Shown one piece after another: positions 1 through 10,859 of a stretch of 64,000 bases of DNA. The stretch is from Albula goreensis. Lineage: Eukaryota; Chordata; Actinopteri; Albuliformes; Albulidae. The position numbers and the translations under genes are program-made. Location of the stretch: the NCBI GenBank assembly GCA_022829145.1, contig CM040747.1, positions 38,146,052 through 38,210,051 on the forward strand, read 5' to 3'. Positions within the stretch are counted from its first letter, which is position 1. The number at the start of each line of letters is the position of its first letter. The notes beneath the pieces are model-generated. The model had not been told where the DNA came from. It searched no databases and saw only the letters and a program-made list of their open reading frames with translations.

Positions 1-545
1 CCATCCTGGAGGCGGGTGGAGCTGCTCCACATAAACCGAGCTCCACCGCAGGACCCGTGCTTCATGGACAGCACCAGGCAGGCCTGCAAAGACATCGAGG
101 AAGCGGCCTTTGTGATCACAGATCACCTGGAGCTGAGTGGAACACAGCCTCCTGTTGAGGTAGTCTTCTTTGCTCACTGCAGGTGGTTTGATATGGATGT
201 GGCATCCGTCAATGCTGCCAGCTACATTTTGGAAGGCAGGGGGGCCAGCCAGGTGGGCAAAGCCGGCACCAATCTCCTCCAGCTCATCTTCTGAGGGGAA
301 ACAGACCACCCTTCCCAATATCCCCATGATGCTCAGCCACCCGGTGGATAACATGGGGTCGTGGTTCTGGGGACATCAAAGGCCTCTGACCTCACACGAT
401 AGGAAGTGGCACCAGCCAGCCGATATAAATACATGGCAACCTCCAGGGCTTTCCCCGTCCATGCTCCTTTCATAGCCCAGAGAGTGGACCAAGGCTTTCA
501 CTGTTTGCCTTGATAGGCCAAAGTCTTTCCTCAGGTCCCCTTACC
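1..545 (-). pseudogene. PIF/Harbinger (HARBI1-like) transposase fragment, cut by the window edge
   Basis: Read on the minus strand, about 300-1 translates without a stop. It contains the HARBI1 signatures SIDGCHIHIKPP, then QLQVICDHKGRFLDVFAG, then LPGAVHEARVLR. These are the region around the first catalytic Asp and the CDHKGRFLDVF block of the DDE nuclease of PIF/Harbinger transposases. Farther upstream (about 540-300) the pieces DFGLSRQTVKALVHSLG and RLAGATSYRVRSEAFDVPR resemble the helix-turn-helix linker, but they lie in different frames, so at least two frameshifts are present. The 3' part of the gene lies beyond base 1. A plus-strand frame over the same bases (16-294) is only the antisense shadow. 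The family is recognised from its motifs; inactivity is inferred from the frameshifts. Confidence 0.8.
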
Positions 546-1077
546 CCATGTGGAGGCACAGGACAGGGGTGTTGGGATTTAAGCCCAAATACTGCGCTCT
601 AAACATAGCCTGTAGGAGGACAATATTGTAAATTATGTGTTTAATTCTTTTTAAGTGTTCATTGTAATATAGTTCTTATGCTTATTTAGTCAAGTATTTA
701 TACACATATTTGTACAAATTTCTGTTCAAAGATTACAGTATATAAACATGTATTTTTAATGTATTCAATGTATTTATTCATTTATAATTAACTTATTAAA
801 TTCATTAATCTCTCATGTAAAATCTGAATGTACTAAATATCTGTGACTAAAATATCAATTGTTTGTCACTTACAGTGTCCTTTGTTATTAATTTTAATGT
901 ACATTTTACCTTATTACGTGAGCCGAATATTTTACCTTATTACCTGAGGTAAACTGTTAGGCTGATGAAAAGTAGCCCAACAGGTGTAATACTTTAAAAA
1001 AATTATTTAAAAAAAGTTACATGTGATTCATATTCCAGTATCATGACAAACATATTTTTTCTGATATTTGCCCATCA
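546..1077. other. AT-rich intergenic DNA, nothing recognised
   Basis: Mostly A/T with stops in all frames. No motif, repeat boundary or RNA gene was recognised. Confidence 0.5.
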
Positions 1078-1121
1078 CCTCCTCCTCCTCCTCCTCCTCC
1101 TCCTCCTCCTCCTCCTCCTCT
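1078..1121. repeat. (CCT)n microsatellite
   Basis: About 14 uninterrupted CCT triplets. Confidence 0.95.
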
Positions 1122-1377
1122 GTGCCTCATTATGTGCTCGGACAACATGAAGGTGAGACATTTTCAATGAGTCGAGTGTTCTCTTTCACTTGGGAAAAAT
1201 ACCAGGAATAAATATTGAAGTCTATCAGCTCACACTGAAGTCATTTTACAAATGTAGCATTCTGCATGAATGGTCGTAGAGTGCTATGCTGTACACTACA
1301 CTGAAACATAGTAGGTAGTATACAGTATATACTGGTAGCAGTACGCAGTAAACTGTGTGTAGTATTCGTTTTCCAAC

Positions 1378-1745
1378 ACGGCCGTTGTTACGGTGTTGTT
1401 AAGCGGTTGCTATGGTATTGTGAGTGGTTGCTATGGTGTTTTAGGTGGTTGCTAGGGGGTTGGAATAGAATAGAATACCACAGCATACAGAATACAACAT
1501 CGGGCAACACACTAGCAACTACCTAGAACACCATAGCAACCATGAAGCAACACCTTAGTAACCACATATCATGCAGTAGCAACTGCTTAGCAACCCCCTC
1601 ACAACCACAAAGAACACCATTGCAACCCCCGAACAACACCCTAGCAACCACCTGGAATGCCCGAGCAACACACTATTGATGACCTATTCCACCATAGCAA
1701 CCACCTAGAAACACCATTCAAACCACCGAGCAACATGGACTAAAC
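1378..1745. repeat. Imperfect inverted/tandem repeat of the GGTTGCTATGGTGTT type
   Basis: The left part (about 1385-1460) repeats GGTTGCTATGGTGTT-like units. The right part (about 1510-1740) repeats the complement (AACACCATAGCAACC-like units). The whole could fold into a long imperfect hairpin. Such units are common in fish intergenic DNA. No ORF. Confidence 0.6.
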
Positions 1746-2029
1746 CCTGTGGATGACCTGTTGAAGAAACAAAACAAAGAATCCATTTGTACTTTCAACA
1801 ACAATCCTAAAACAAGATGAAGTCACAACAAGTGAAATTATGGCTAAGTGGGGGAGCTAGGGAGGGAAGGAGAGAGGTGAGTCTTCAGTCTGTGCTTGAA
1901 GGTTGAAGACCAGACGAGCAGCAGCATTCTGGATGAGCTGTAAGGGTCTGACGGAAGATGCTGGAAGGCCAGCAAGGAGGGAGCTGCAGTAGTCTATGAG
2001 AACAACAAAGAGGAATTAATAATAAACCT

Positions 2030-3195
2030 CATATGTCCAATTAAATTTGATGTCCCTTTACCAACTTGTGTTGGCTTTGTAAAAACACAAGTTATAACTT
2101 ATGAGTTAAGTAATATTTCATCATAAAATTATATAATGTATGCAAATAAGTAATGAAAATAAATTTTAAGATTATGTTACTTCCTTCTATATTAGTTCAA
2201 GAGATTTTTACATTTTATTCATGTGTATTATATTTTTCTAAATAGCCCATATGAACACATTTATTTTAAAACAGCCTAAATAACACATCAAATTTTTCTT
2301 TCAAAAATGGCCTCATTTGGCCCAGAAATTAAATCATATACAAACACTGTACCATTATAAAGATGACTGTGCTGGAATGTGTTTTAACATCATAGAGGAG
2401 GCCTGTGTAACACGGTTCTTGGTGCTCTTATAAAACTCTTGCTTGTTCAGCACTGTAAACTCTTACTGTCATTTAAAACATTTTATTCTTTTTAATTTAC
2501 AACATAGAATTGGACAGAATTCACATCATTCTGTTTCCAAGCAACAGTAGTAAGTTCAAGTGGTTTAGAATTTTCAGTATTTCAGCCTCTATGATGTCAC
2601 AATATGAATGTTCTTAAAATACAAACAGCTATCAATTAATATGTCATTTGGACTTTTCATCGATTGCAGCTATATCTTACCAAAATGTACCAGTCACTTC
2701 GTATAGTAGAAGACAATACTGTGTTCCACTATTTTCTTGGACAGCTACATCTTTCATACATGTAAGTAGATACCTAAAGCTTTTCCTCAAATGCAGTGTC
2801 TCTTTGTCATTACTTCAAATTAATTGATCAGTTCTGTGTTTGAATCTAACAGATAGGCTAAAGTTATTGCAGGAGTTTTAATGTTTTACCTTTATATAGC
2901 TTGTTAACAAGCCAGCTATGTACGGTTACTCAAGTAAAGGTGTCAAATCATATATGATAATGGTCAATGTTGGTGCAAACTTGTTTTACCTTAAGGTGGT
3001 AGTATTTCCATTCTGAATTAATTTCACTTCACAAATAATTGTGATAAAAGTGGCATTATGAAATAAAAGTTTCATTGTTAATTAAAGCAGATTGTTCGAA
3101 AAAGCCATTTGGAAATAAAATGTATTCGTATGAAATAAAGATCAAATAATTCATTACTACATCATTATTGAGTAAAATTTAAACATGATAATGAA
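2030..3195 (+). repeat. Duplicated non-coding block D, copy 1
   Basis: The sequence from the TTTGATGTCCCTTTA segment to AACATGATAATG recurs with small differences at 21150-22290 and, split by insertions, at 41650-43740. All three copies lie in the same orientation. No coding frame is conserved among copies, so this reads as a segmental duplication and not a gene. It ends where the two-gene element relic begins. Confidence 0.75.
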
Positions 3196-3234
3196 AATAG
3201 ATTAGACATAAACAGTGACTTGGCAGATTAGGCA

Positions 3235-4830
3235 GTGACCGACAATCAGGTACACAAATCACTCAATGACGTGCTCCAAATTCTTCACAAACACGGACAT
3301 GATGAACTACCCAAGGACTCACAGACACTTCTCTCCACTCCACGAGTACTTGAACGCCAGGCAAGATGTAACGGCGAATACATTTATTATGGCTTAGAAA
3401 CTGGCATACGCAGCACACTCCTGCAGTGCCCAGCCTCTACAGAACACGTTCCTGTCTGTATTAATATTGAAGGTGTACCATTACTCAACTCTAGTGGTGC
3501 TCAGTTCTGGCCCATGTTGGCAAAGACTGATAGATTTGAACCTTTTGTCGTCTGTCTTTTTGGTGGCATGACAAAAGCAGAACCACTGGAAGACGATGTT
3601 CAAGACGTAGTGGTAGATATTAGGAGGCTGGAGGAAAAGCACAATGGAGGACTCATACAGGCACATTTAAAAGACTCTATATGTGATGCTCCTAAAAAAC
3701 ATCATCTACCACACTGGATACTACAGCTGTGAAAGGTGTGAAGAGGAAGGTGAATGTTTGGGAAAAGTAGTGTTCAACAGCAAGGATACATTCCTATGAG
3801 GGACAGATGAAAAGTTCAGCCAGATGGACTACAGAGTGAAACATCAGCATGGGGAGCCACCACTGATCAGAGCAGGCATCCCATGAGTCAGCTCATTTCC
3901 CCTGATTATACGCACCTTGTCTGCCTTGGAGTAGTGAGGCGCATCCTTGTGTTACTTGTGTCAGATCTCCAACCCTCACAGGCTCCCTCCTAGACAGACA
4001 GCTGAACTGTCCAATGGACTCCTTGGATTGAGGAATGCAATGCCCAGTGAGGTAGCAAGGAGGCCCAGATCACATGGACAGATGGAAAGCAGTTTATCCC
4101 GGACAGTTTCTGCTATACACTTGACATTGTGGTGCTCCATGGGATTGTGGACCCAGAATTGTACCACCACTTCCTCTGGCTAACAGTTGGAATGTCGATC
4201 CTTCTTGCTGCAGATCGTGATTGGAGAAACCAATTTCTGCCATATGCAGCTGAGATCCTCAATCATTTCGTGGTCAACAGCACCGAGGTCTATGGAGACA
4301 AATTCACTGTCTACAATGTGCGTGCTGTAAAACACCTCCATGAAGATGTTGCACATTTTCATTGTTCGTTGAATGACATATCTGCTTACCCTTGAGAACC
4401 ATATTGAGACCGTCACAAAGCTTTTGAAGACCAGCCACAACCCTTTGGTCTAAGTGGCAAAGTGTATGGCAGAGAAGGAGTGTGCACAAAAAATATGAAA
4501 CAGAAGCAAAGGCCACTGCAGCCAGTGTCAGTAAAGTGGAGGGACGGCTGCTTTGTGCTCAAGGATGACAGTGTCGCCTTAGTGACTGAGAAAAGATCAG
4601 ATGGAAAACTGGTCTGCAGCGTCATTCCAGATTGTTGAACCTCAAACCTCTTTGAAAAGCCCTGCCAGTCAAAACTCCTGAACATTGCTTTTGTTGGCAG
4701 TGTCCACAGCATGGCTAAAATACAGTTACAACAAAGCCAGAACTTGACAAGGAAAGCTGTTTGTCTACCACATAGTGGAGGATACGCCATCTTCCCTTTA
4801 TCGCATGAAATAGAGTGAATCACAGAATTA
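3235..4830 (+). pseudogene. Mobile-element protein relic (transposase-like, fish/arthropod 'FDGLP' type)
   Basis: The open part (3235-3732) carries RCNGEYIYYGLETGIRSTL, then VCINIEGVPLLNSSGAQFWP, PFVVCLFGGMTKAEPL and a terminal CDAP. From recalled family features, this order (YYYxGL, xINIDGLPLFKSSxxxFWP, KP, CDAP) marks an expanded family of transposon proteins in fish and arthropods. After CDAP the frame breaks. Later pieces fit the same family: TGYYSCERCEEEGECLGKVV near 3700, DPELYHHFLWLTVGMSILL and FLPYAAEILNHFVVNSTEVYG near 4150-4300, and NIAFVGSVHSM and GYAIFPLSHEIE near 4690-4815. Multiple frameshifts and stops make it a dead copy. It sits directly upstream of a DUF4806-like relic, the usual partner as far as I recall. 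I am not sure of the superfamily name. Confidence 0.55.
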
Positions 4831-4913
4831 TTCTTTTTTTAAATGATTAATATTTTTTAGTAAGACAGTGACAGAGTAGGCAGTGGGCTGCCCTTTTGTA
4901 TTTGGTTTAGACA

Positions 4914-6861
4914 ATGGTTTTTGCAAGTGCTGTTTGGATCGAGTGTGACAAACATTTCGAAGGTGTCATCCCAAAAGTATGGATCCAGGAAGATAAAAAT
5001 GTTGTGCGATGGCCAAAGACCCAGGTGCAGTCAGCCAGTAAAAAAAAACGATAGACCCAGCGAAGGACTGGCTCACTTTCCAGCTGTTGAAGACAAAAAT
5101 GACATCAGGCATGATGGCTGTGTAGATATGTTTGTTTTTTATGTTCGGTTTGGCGATCACAGGTTACTTTATATTAGTATTTAACTTGGTGACTCTTTTC
5201 TAGAAAATGAGAACGCTTGTGAACATTATGGCTACACAGCATCAGCCCAAACTGACCATGGGGGTACCACCACCGTGCCAGACAAAACAGGAAGAGAGTT
5301 GTGAAAAAGAGAAAATATGACAATTATATCAAAGGTAAGTGCAGACATTAAAATATTTTTAAAATATACATTTTTAAATATATTGTTATGTATTAAAAAT
5401 TTATTTAAAAATACTTTATACATTGTTTTACTTGCAAAAAGTAAACTAATACATGTAACAATTTCAGGACCACTTCTGTCAGGAGAAGATGTCTCAACAG
5501 TTAAGAAAAAGACAAGTGAGTGGGAATACATTCCTTTCACCTATTAGAAATCAGTTTTTGTAAGATTTTTGCAGATAACCAGTTTATCACAAAATATTGT
5601 GCAGAATGATGTATGAATATCCTTTTGACTGTTTTCCATCTAGATAAGAATACAGGTCTGCAGGCATTTCCAAAGCCTCCTGACATCCTGAAGAACAAAG
5701 CACCTGCTACCATCGTTCAAACCACTCCTGAAGGTAAGTAGAGTGGGCTGCCTTAACAGACCAGTGTTCAGCAGAAATAGAGCGTTATTGTTGGTATGAC
5801 TGACAGATCACTGCATGTTGTAGTGTAGTAAGTGCCATGTTGGTGTTACAGGGCAGTCCAGCTATATAAGGGAGCGCTTCAGCTCTTCCAGTCACCGATC
5901 ATGCCATGGAAGTGATAGAAGAATCTCCGCTTCTCTTTCTCAATCGCCCTTGGGTTCATATCCTGGAGGTTCATCTTCTACACGTGGTAAGATAATCAGC
6001 TTTTTAGAAAACATTGTCGGCAACCATTTTTTGGGGGTGGACAATTTCAAGTCGTACCTGACTGAATACAAAATGTAAAAACAATTAAAAGTAGCCCAGT
6101 TGGTTGGTTATCAGTTCCTGTCTTACAAATGCAATTTTAAGTGTGCAGCGAAATTAATTTCTCTTGATATAAATTTAGTTTCAGAAACACCAATGGATCC
6201 AGCTGGCCACAACATGGATGTATTTCCAATGCCCATTTCCAGTAAGTAATCACCTTGTCTTGTGTACTAATATATTTGTACTATTATAGATATGCATAGA
6301 GCCCACTGTTGATGTATTTATCTGCATATGTTGACACAGCAGAATAAAGCAGGTGCAGAGCACAAATCAGAGTCCACTCAGCTTCTCCTCACTCAGCACA
6401 CGGTCTGAGCTCATAGCTTCATATGTACAGAGGAATGTTATCAATATGAATGTCATCTTCAGACAGAGATCACTAACCTTTTTCCCCCATTCATGCGGAC
6501 TGTTCTGGACAAACTGCTTTGCCGATGCTGACTGTGTTCACAGTGACAGGCATGATGTGTGAGAATGATTAAGATGCAGGCCTTTGTAATGTGTGTATCA
6601 TGCATGTTCATAAAGTAATATATGAAAAGAAATGCATTGTGCAGACTTGAAGGGGAAATTATTTCCATAAAATGGAATTAATATTCTTGTGAAATGTTTC
6701 CATAACATTTTAGTACTCCGGAAGTGTGTACTTAAGAAGCTGGTGGGGATATGCAGGAGGTCAAGTACATTGTGAGAGCAGAACCCAGTGATTCAAGCCA
6801 TTATGTCAGAAGAATGGAGAAGATGGAGGAAGTGGATAACTTAGAGGAGGAGCTTTAAAAT
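4914..6861 (+). pseudogene. DUF4806-like multi-exon companion gene of the upstream element (relic)
   Basis: The first exon-like frame starts at the ATG at 4914 (MVFASAVWIECDKHFEGV, then RWPKTQV). It is broken in a nine-A run near 5041 and resumes one frame over. Further exon-like pieces have good splice signals: 5204-5334 (tag|...|gtaagt), 5468-5515 (cag|...|gtgagt), 5644-5733 (tag|...|gtaagt) and 5852-5986 (acag|...|gtaaga; Ser/Arg-rich). There is a piece near 6188-6241 and a last one from about 6711 ending EEVDNLEEEL and a TAA near 6858. An N-terminal WI...V.W module, a Ser-rich middle and an acidic C-terminus match DUF4806 proteins as I recall them. Family assignment is from memory of layout, so moderate. 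Confidence 0.45.
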
Positions 6862-7089
6862 AATGAAGAGAGACATGTTCTGGTAAAATATAATTTATTT
6901 ACCAGTTTGGTTTTTCCATTCTTTCAAAAATTAGCTTAGCATAAGGGACACTTAGCATCACTTAGGTACAGTATGTAGGAATTGGCAGTGGATGTGGCAT
7001 TTCTCCCCATGCTATTTGACCCCCACACCCGCAACAGCCGCAAAACACGCCATCTGCCCATTTTCACTACTTAGTTTATCTCCTTTTCC

Positions 7090-7653
7090 AGGACTTGTGC
7101 TTCTGTGAAAGTCGGCACTCTGCCGGTGCGTCTGCATTGCTTCCAATGAGCAGCTTATTTAGCTTTGCAGAACCAGGTGTTTGGCAGCTTGATCCAAGCG
7201 ATGCCTTAAATTAAGCACTGAAAAGCCCAACAATGCAGCACAGACACTGGGCATGAACTGAGCACTCATACAAAAATATTTTATCACACCTTTGATGGGT
7301 GTTTCTTCCCATGCTGTTTGACCCCCACACAACAGCCGGAAACGCCCGCTTTCACCACTGAGTTTACCTCCCTGTCCCTGCCATGAAGCTCTTCAAGAGA
7401 ATTCGGCGCTGGGACACAAACTCCAAACAACTGTTCAGGAGCTGGAGTTGAATGGCTTTGGTAGGAAGGCCTTTTCAGCTGGTCTCTGGGAGAATGAAGG
7501 TTGGTACATGATTGAGGGGTCATTGGCGATGGCCCACAGCCTTGCCAAATTTTTACTAGAAAGGAGAGGAAATTCTGCCGTCCCTGGGTGGGCTCGAACC
7601 ACCAACCTTTCGGTTAACAGCCAAACGCGCTGGCCGATTGCGCCACAGAGACT
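7090..7653 (-). repeat. tRNA-Asn-bearing interspersed repeat, copy 1
   Basis: The same sequence of roughly 560-630 bp recurs at 14346-14976 and 38502-39118. It begins near GGACTTGTGCTTCTG and ends with the tRNA-Asn-like sequence. This copy lacks a segment around 7300 that the other two keep. Copies 2 and 3 lie inside the larger 13-20/38-41 kb duplication, while copy 1 lies outside it. That fits either a dispersed repeat or an older duplication. Confidence 0.7.
7579..7652 (-). tRNA. tRNA-Asn (GTT), near-consensus
   Basis: The minus strand gives a 74-nt cloverleaf. The acceptor GTCTCTG pairs with CAGGGAC, followed by discriminator G. The A box is TGGCGCAATCGG, the anticodon loop is CTGTTAA (anticodon GTT), and the B box is GGTTCGAGCCC. 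Compared with the vertebrate tRNA-Asn sequence I know, there are only three differences: two in the D loop and one that turns an anticodon-stem C-G into U-G. No run of four T follows within about 25 nt of the 3' end, and two diverged relatives sit in the same repeat. It may therefore be a repeat-borne copy and not an active gene. Confidence 0.65.
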
Positions 7654-7774
7654 GCACTGCTCCCCTATCTCTGGCTGTGCGCTATATTTTTCTCCTAGTT
7701 TTGTGGGGGCTGCACATTCCAAGAGCATGAAACCCTCAGTGTGGAGCGATTCCAACGGGGGACTGAGAAGGTTT

Positions 7775-7847
7775 GCCTGGCTAGCTCAGTCAGTAGTGCC
7801 TAAGACTCTTCACCTGTGGATCAGGAGTTCAAACCCTACAATGTGTG
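7775..7847 (+). pseudogene. tRNA-Lys (CTT)-like sequence, degenerate
   Basis: The 73-nt stretch begins GCCTGGCTAGCTCAGTCAGT, has a Lys-type anticodon loop ACTCTTC (CTT), and has a weakened B box (AGTTCAAACCC). The 3' acceptor side (ATGTGTG) no longer pairs with the 5' side. It is a tRNA-Lys-derived relic or the head of a SINE; no A-rich tail is evident. Confidence 0.6.
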
Positions 7848-7999
7848 ATGATTTTTCTGCAGTGAATTTGTGTTTCCTCCTGTTTTGAAGCAAACTTGAA
7901 GCAAGCAAACTTAAAATGACAAGTTGTGGCTGGTTGTGAACGGTGCTCTCACAAGATGCCTGTGTCTGCAGAATATCCCTCGATCCCAGCAGAATAACC

Positions 8000-8149
8000 A
8001 TGGAGCTTTGGATTCTGGCGTTCACTGTAATTCTCATCTGTCCGACCATCCGCCTCTCCCTGAGGAGGACTTTCTTTCATGAGGTGCTGACGAGGTGGAG
8101 GACTGGAATCAGCTGGCGAGACAAAGGGAAGAAGACAGAGGGTAAATAA
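8000..8149 (+). CDS. Small single-pass membrane-type ORF (MELWIL...), unknown
   Basis: This is a 49-codon ORF with a hydrophobic N-terminus (MELWILAFTVILIC), then a basic segment with RRTFFHEVLTRWRT and a Lys-rich end. I do not recognise it. A paralogue lies at 44762-44884 with the same start and the same FHEVLTRWRT core. The two differ by a 6-bp (two-codon) in-frame indel in the hydrophobic part, which hints at past coding constraint. Both are preceded by a similar sequence ending TCTGCAGAAT, a possible splice acceptor. Both are followed about 100 bp later by a shared QEEERNR-encoding stretch ending at a GT. It could therefore be the first coding exon of a longer gene, with the stop seen here lying in intron. 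Confidence 0.4.
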   Translation: MELWILAFTVILICPTIRLSLRRTFFHEVLTRWRTGISWRDKGKKTEGK

Positions 8150-9040
8150 GAGCAGGAGTTTAAGACCAGCCAATGAAAGGAGTCAGCCACCCATCCCTGT
8201 TGCAGAACCCGCCCCCTCCCTGCAGATCCCAGGAGGCAGAGTACAGGATCAAACAGGAAGAAGAGCGAAACAGGTGTGTCCCTCTAAGTAGTAAAAACAT
8301 GATATTAAATATCACTGAAAACGGCATTTTCAGATTTATTGAGGCACACTGTTATAACTACTATCCATGACAGAGCTGGGTGAAGGGAGTTATATCAGTG
8401 TCTGTATTTCATACCCAGTGAATATGCACATAGATCAGAGCAGATCAAGATGTTATGAATGAAAACTATAATGTACTGCTTTTATGTACATTTAACTTTA
8501 AATATATGGGCATGCTGTTCAAATGAGTAGACCATGTTAGATTGACAAACTGTTCATTTCTCCAAGAGTTTTAGCTGTCAGAGTAGAAAGACTCTCAGAC
8601 ACTTCTCACCTTACACTGCTAACATTTACCTTGAGTCTGATTTATGTAGGTCTAGCTCTGAGTTAGAGCTCTAGTTCACCCAGTCTGCTTGGCTCCACTT
8701 AATGAGCAGCCGGCCTCTGACTGTTCACCTCGTTCTCAGGCTCTTGCTGAGTCTGTTGAATTGTCTCCACACAGCAGTTCCTCTGCTTATGCCTCTGCTG
8801 GAGGAGATGATGTGGGGACAGAGGCTGAGAGTCTACCAAGGCTCTGTGCTCACGTGGCTCCTGGCCATCACCATGGAATCAAGGATGCCTCTACCTGCCA
8901 GCACACATGAGTCTCTCTCCTCTGTCTTAGGATGTCCTGATCAGCACCAGCTCCAAATAAATGCATTTGGTTACGCAGTAAGTGAGCGCCCACGCTACAG
9001 CGCTAACTATGAAATCATGCATATGATGTGAATGGTGATG
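8150..9040 (+). other. Possible exon debris downstream of the MELW ORF; unassigned
   Basis: 8200-8274 encodes LLQNPPPPCRSQEAEYRIKQ followed by EEERNR and a GT. The same frame is readable near 44960-45042. A frame at 8702-9031 (MSSRPLTVHLVLRLLLSLL, later MWGQRLRVYQGSVLTWLL) is hydrophobic, but I match it to no family. No clear gene model can be built. Confidence 0.25.
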
Positions 9041-10020
9041 CAGATTACCATGAGCAAAGGGTATGTGTTATTCCATATGGCTATCTGTTTAAAGACTGTT
9101 TGTGCTGACCTCATCAAATGAGGGCCATTTGATGCTAAGATTACAACATTCTGTTGTATGATTCAGACAAACCAATATGTATTTAATAATATCAGTCTGA
9201 GCAACATACTGATAAATAACTAGTCAGGACAGCAACGATTTTGTACTGTACTTAGACTTGATGATTTTCCACACCACAAGGGGGAGCCATCCTACTGTGA
9301 TATAAGAGGGGTTATATGGTCTCTATTTGAGAAGAACCACAGAGACACCATAATAATGATTATGAAACACCTCTGTAGAACACACATCAGTCCAATGGAG
9401 GGGCCGATAGTGCCTCACTTTCACACTGCATTCAACACAAGGGACTGAGGTGGCACCCAAGTGACCGTAGTATTGTTGAGGATAATACAGTAACAGCTGT
9501 AAGGGTGAGGAAGAGTCAGCTCAGGTGTGAAGCTGTTGATGGAAACAGCACCGCTGTCCAATCCAGTTCAACACTACAGATCCTGACTAGTTCAGTCTCT
9601 CCGAAAGATTTAAGCCATGTTTCTAAATTATTCCTTAATTCATGTCCATACTTTCTGACATTTAAAATGTAAAAGAAGTTTACTCTTATGGAAACATACC
9701 CAAAAAATCACATTTGATATGATGGTATTAATTGTGATTGGGAGTAATTGTGTTAAGTTCATGTTCAAGCTTTTATTGAGAGTGAATGCAGAAAACTGCT
9801 TCATGCATGTAATCCAGTTGCTAGTTTTCTGTAATGTGTTTGACTTGCAAAAATTCACTTATTTTTAAAAAATATGGTTTCATTGAACCATACTTATTCA
9901 CCCACTAGGCTTTGATACTTTTGGATATACAGACATGAAAATGCGCAAATATTGTATTCCTTATTACTTAGTTATAACTGAGAGAATTTCTCAGTTATAA
10001 CTGAACCACTGAAGCTTAGT
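9041..10020. other. V1 3' flank; no gene seen
   Basis: Stops occur in all frames. It contains a short perfect inverted repeat at 9970-9983/9989-10002 (AGTTATAACTGAGA arms, 5-nt loop). The right arm overlaps the start of the conserved V 3' flank. Confidence 0.5.
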
Positions 10021-10127
10021 GTGCTGGAACAGAACCTCTCAGTATCCTGGGTCAGTGCCTCCCCCCTCAGCACCTGCAGTAGGTCCCAGCTGCAGCAGTG
10101 CAGTCTCTGTGCAGTCTGACTGAGGGA

Positions 10128-10155
10128 GGTTTTTGTACGGCTCTCTATCACTGTG
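10128..10155 (-). promoter_or_regulatory. V1 recombination signal sequence, 12-bp spacer
   Basis: On the minus strand the V end is followed by the consensus heptamer CACAGTG (10149-10155), 12 bases, then nonamer ACAAAAACC (10128-10136). A 12-spacer next to V is the kappa/sigma arrangement; lambda V segments carry 23. Confidence 0.95.
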
Positions 10156-10710
10156 TGAACACATCGTTACTGCTGATGTAGTGTACACTCTGACAGTAGT
10201 AATCTCCTGCATCTTCAGCCTGGACTCCACTGATGGTCAGAGTGAAGTCAGTCCCAGATCCACTGCCACTGAATCGATCAGGAATCCCAGACTGGTGAGT
10301 TGTGGCATAATAAATGAGAAGTTTAGGAGCCTGACCAGGTTTCTGCAGGTACCAGTGCAGGTAGCTGCTAACACTCTGACTGGCTGTACAGCTGATAGAG
10401 ACAGTGTCTCCCAGCTGAACAGACTGGGCTGCAGACTGAGTCAGAACTATTTCTGCCATTGATCCTGAAAAACAAAATATGGGAATGAATTTTCATACAC
10501 AAAAATACTGCGTTATCAGTGACAGCAAATCAGTAATAATCATGTAAACGAGCTATGAAAGTGTGACAGTATTTATTAATATAAGAAAAGAATAATAATA
10601 ATAAAACACTGTATGCATGACATATAAGCAAAATTAAAAGCTGATCAGTGTCTCTCACCCTGAATAAGGAGTCCCAGCACTGCCAGCAGTAGAGAGAGTG
10701 ACATCATCAT
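10156..10710 (-). CDS. Immunoglobulin light-chain V segment (kappa-like), V1, intact
   Basis: A two-exon germline V. The leader exon 10659-10710 (three consecutive ATGs, then [14 protein letters not shown]) is 52 nt and ends in phase 1 at a GTGAGA donor. The V exon 10156-10464 follows a TTTTTCAG acceptor and begins [13 protein letters not shown]1 has Cys in VSISC, FR2 has the Trp in [15 protein letters not shown]3 is [20 protein letters not shown], and the second Cys is in DAGDYYC. A short CDR3 stub precedes the RSS. Leader and FR1/FR2 differ from V2-V6, so it represents a separate subgroup. It makes the variable domain of an antibody light chain after joining to a J segment, none of which is visible here. 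No defect seen. Confidence 0.93.
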
Positions 10711-10803
10711 TGTGCTGCCTGTGTCAGTGTGTGTGAAAGGGCTGGACAGTCACTGATCAGTACTGGGGTCTTAAAGTGTGTGAAGCAGAGAGGCAGGACA
10801 GGT

Positions 10804-10811
10804 ATGCAAAG
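10804..10811 (-). promoter_or_regulatory. Octamer-like element of V1 promoter (7 of 8)
   Basis: Plus-strand ATGCAAAG, one base off the ATGCAAAT octamer, about 94 bp upstream of the V1 start. The position is equivalent to the perfect octamers of V2-V6. Confidence 0.6.
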
Positions 10812-10859
10812 CCCCTTCCTCTATACAAATCCTGTCACACACAGTTAGAGGAGCTCTGA

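Noticed and set aside
10039-10230. Recurring 60-63 codon minus frames ([13 protein letters not shown] type) at each V segment
   Set aside because: They cross the RSS in a frame other than the V frame and repeat only because the V 3' ends are duplicated.
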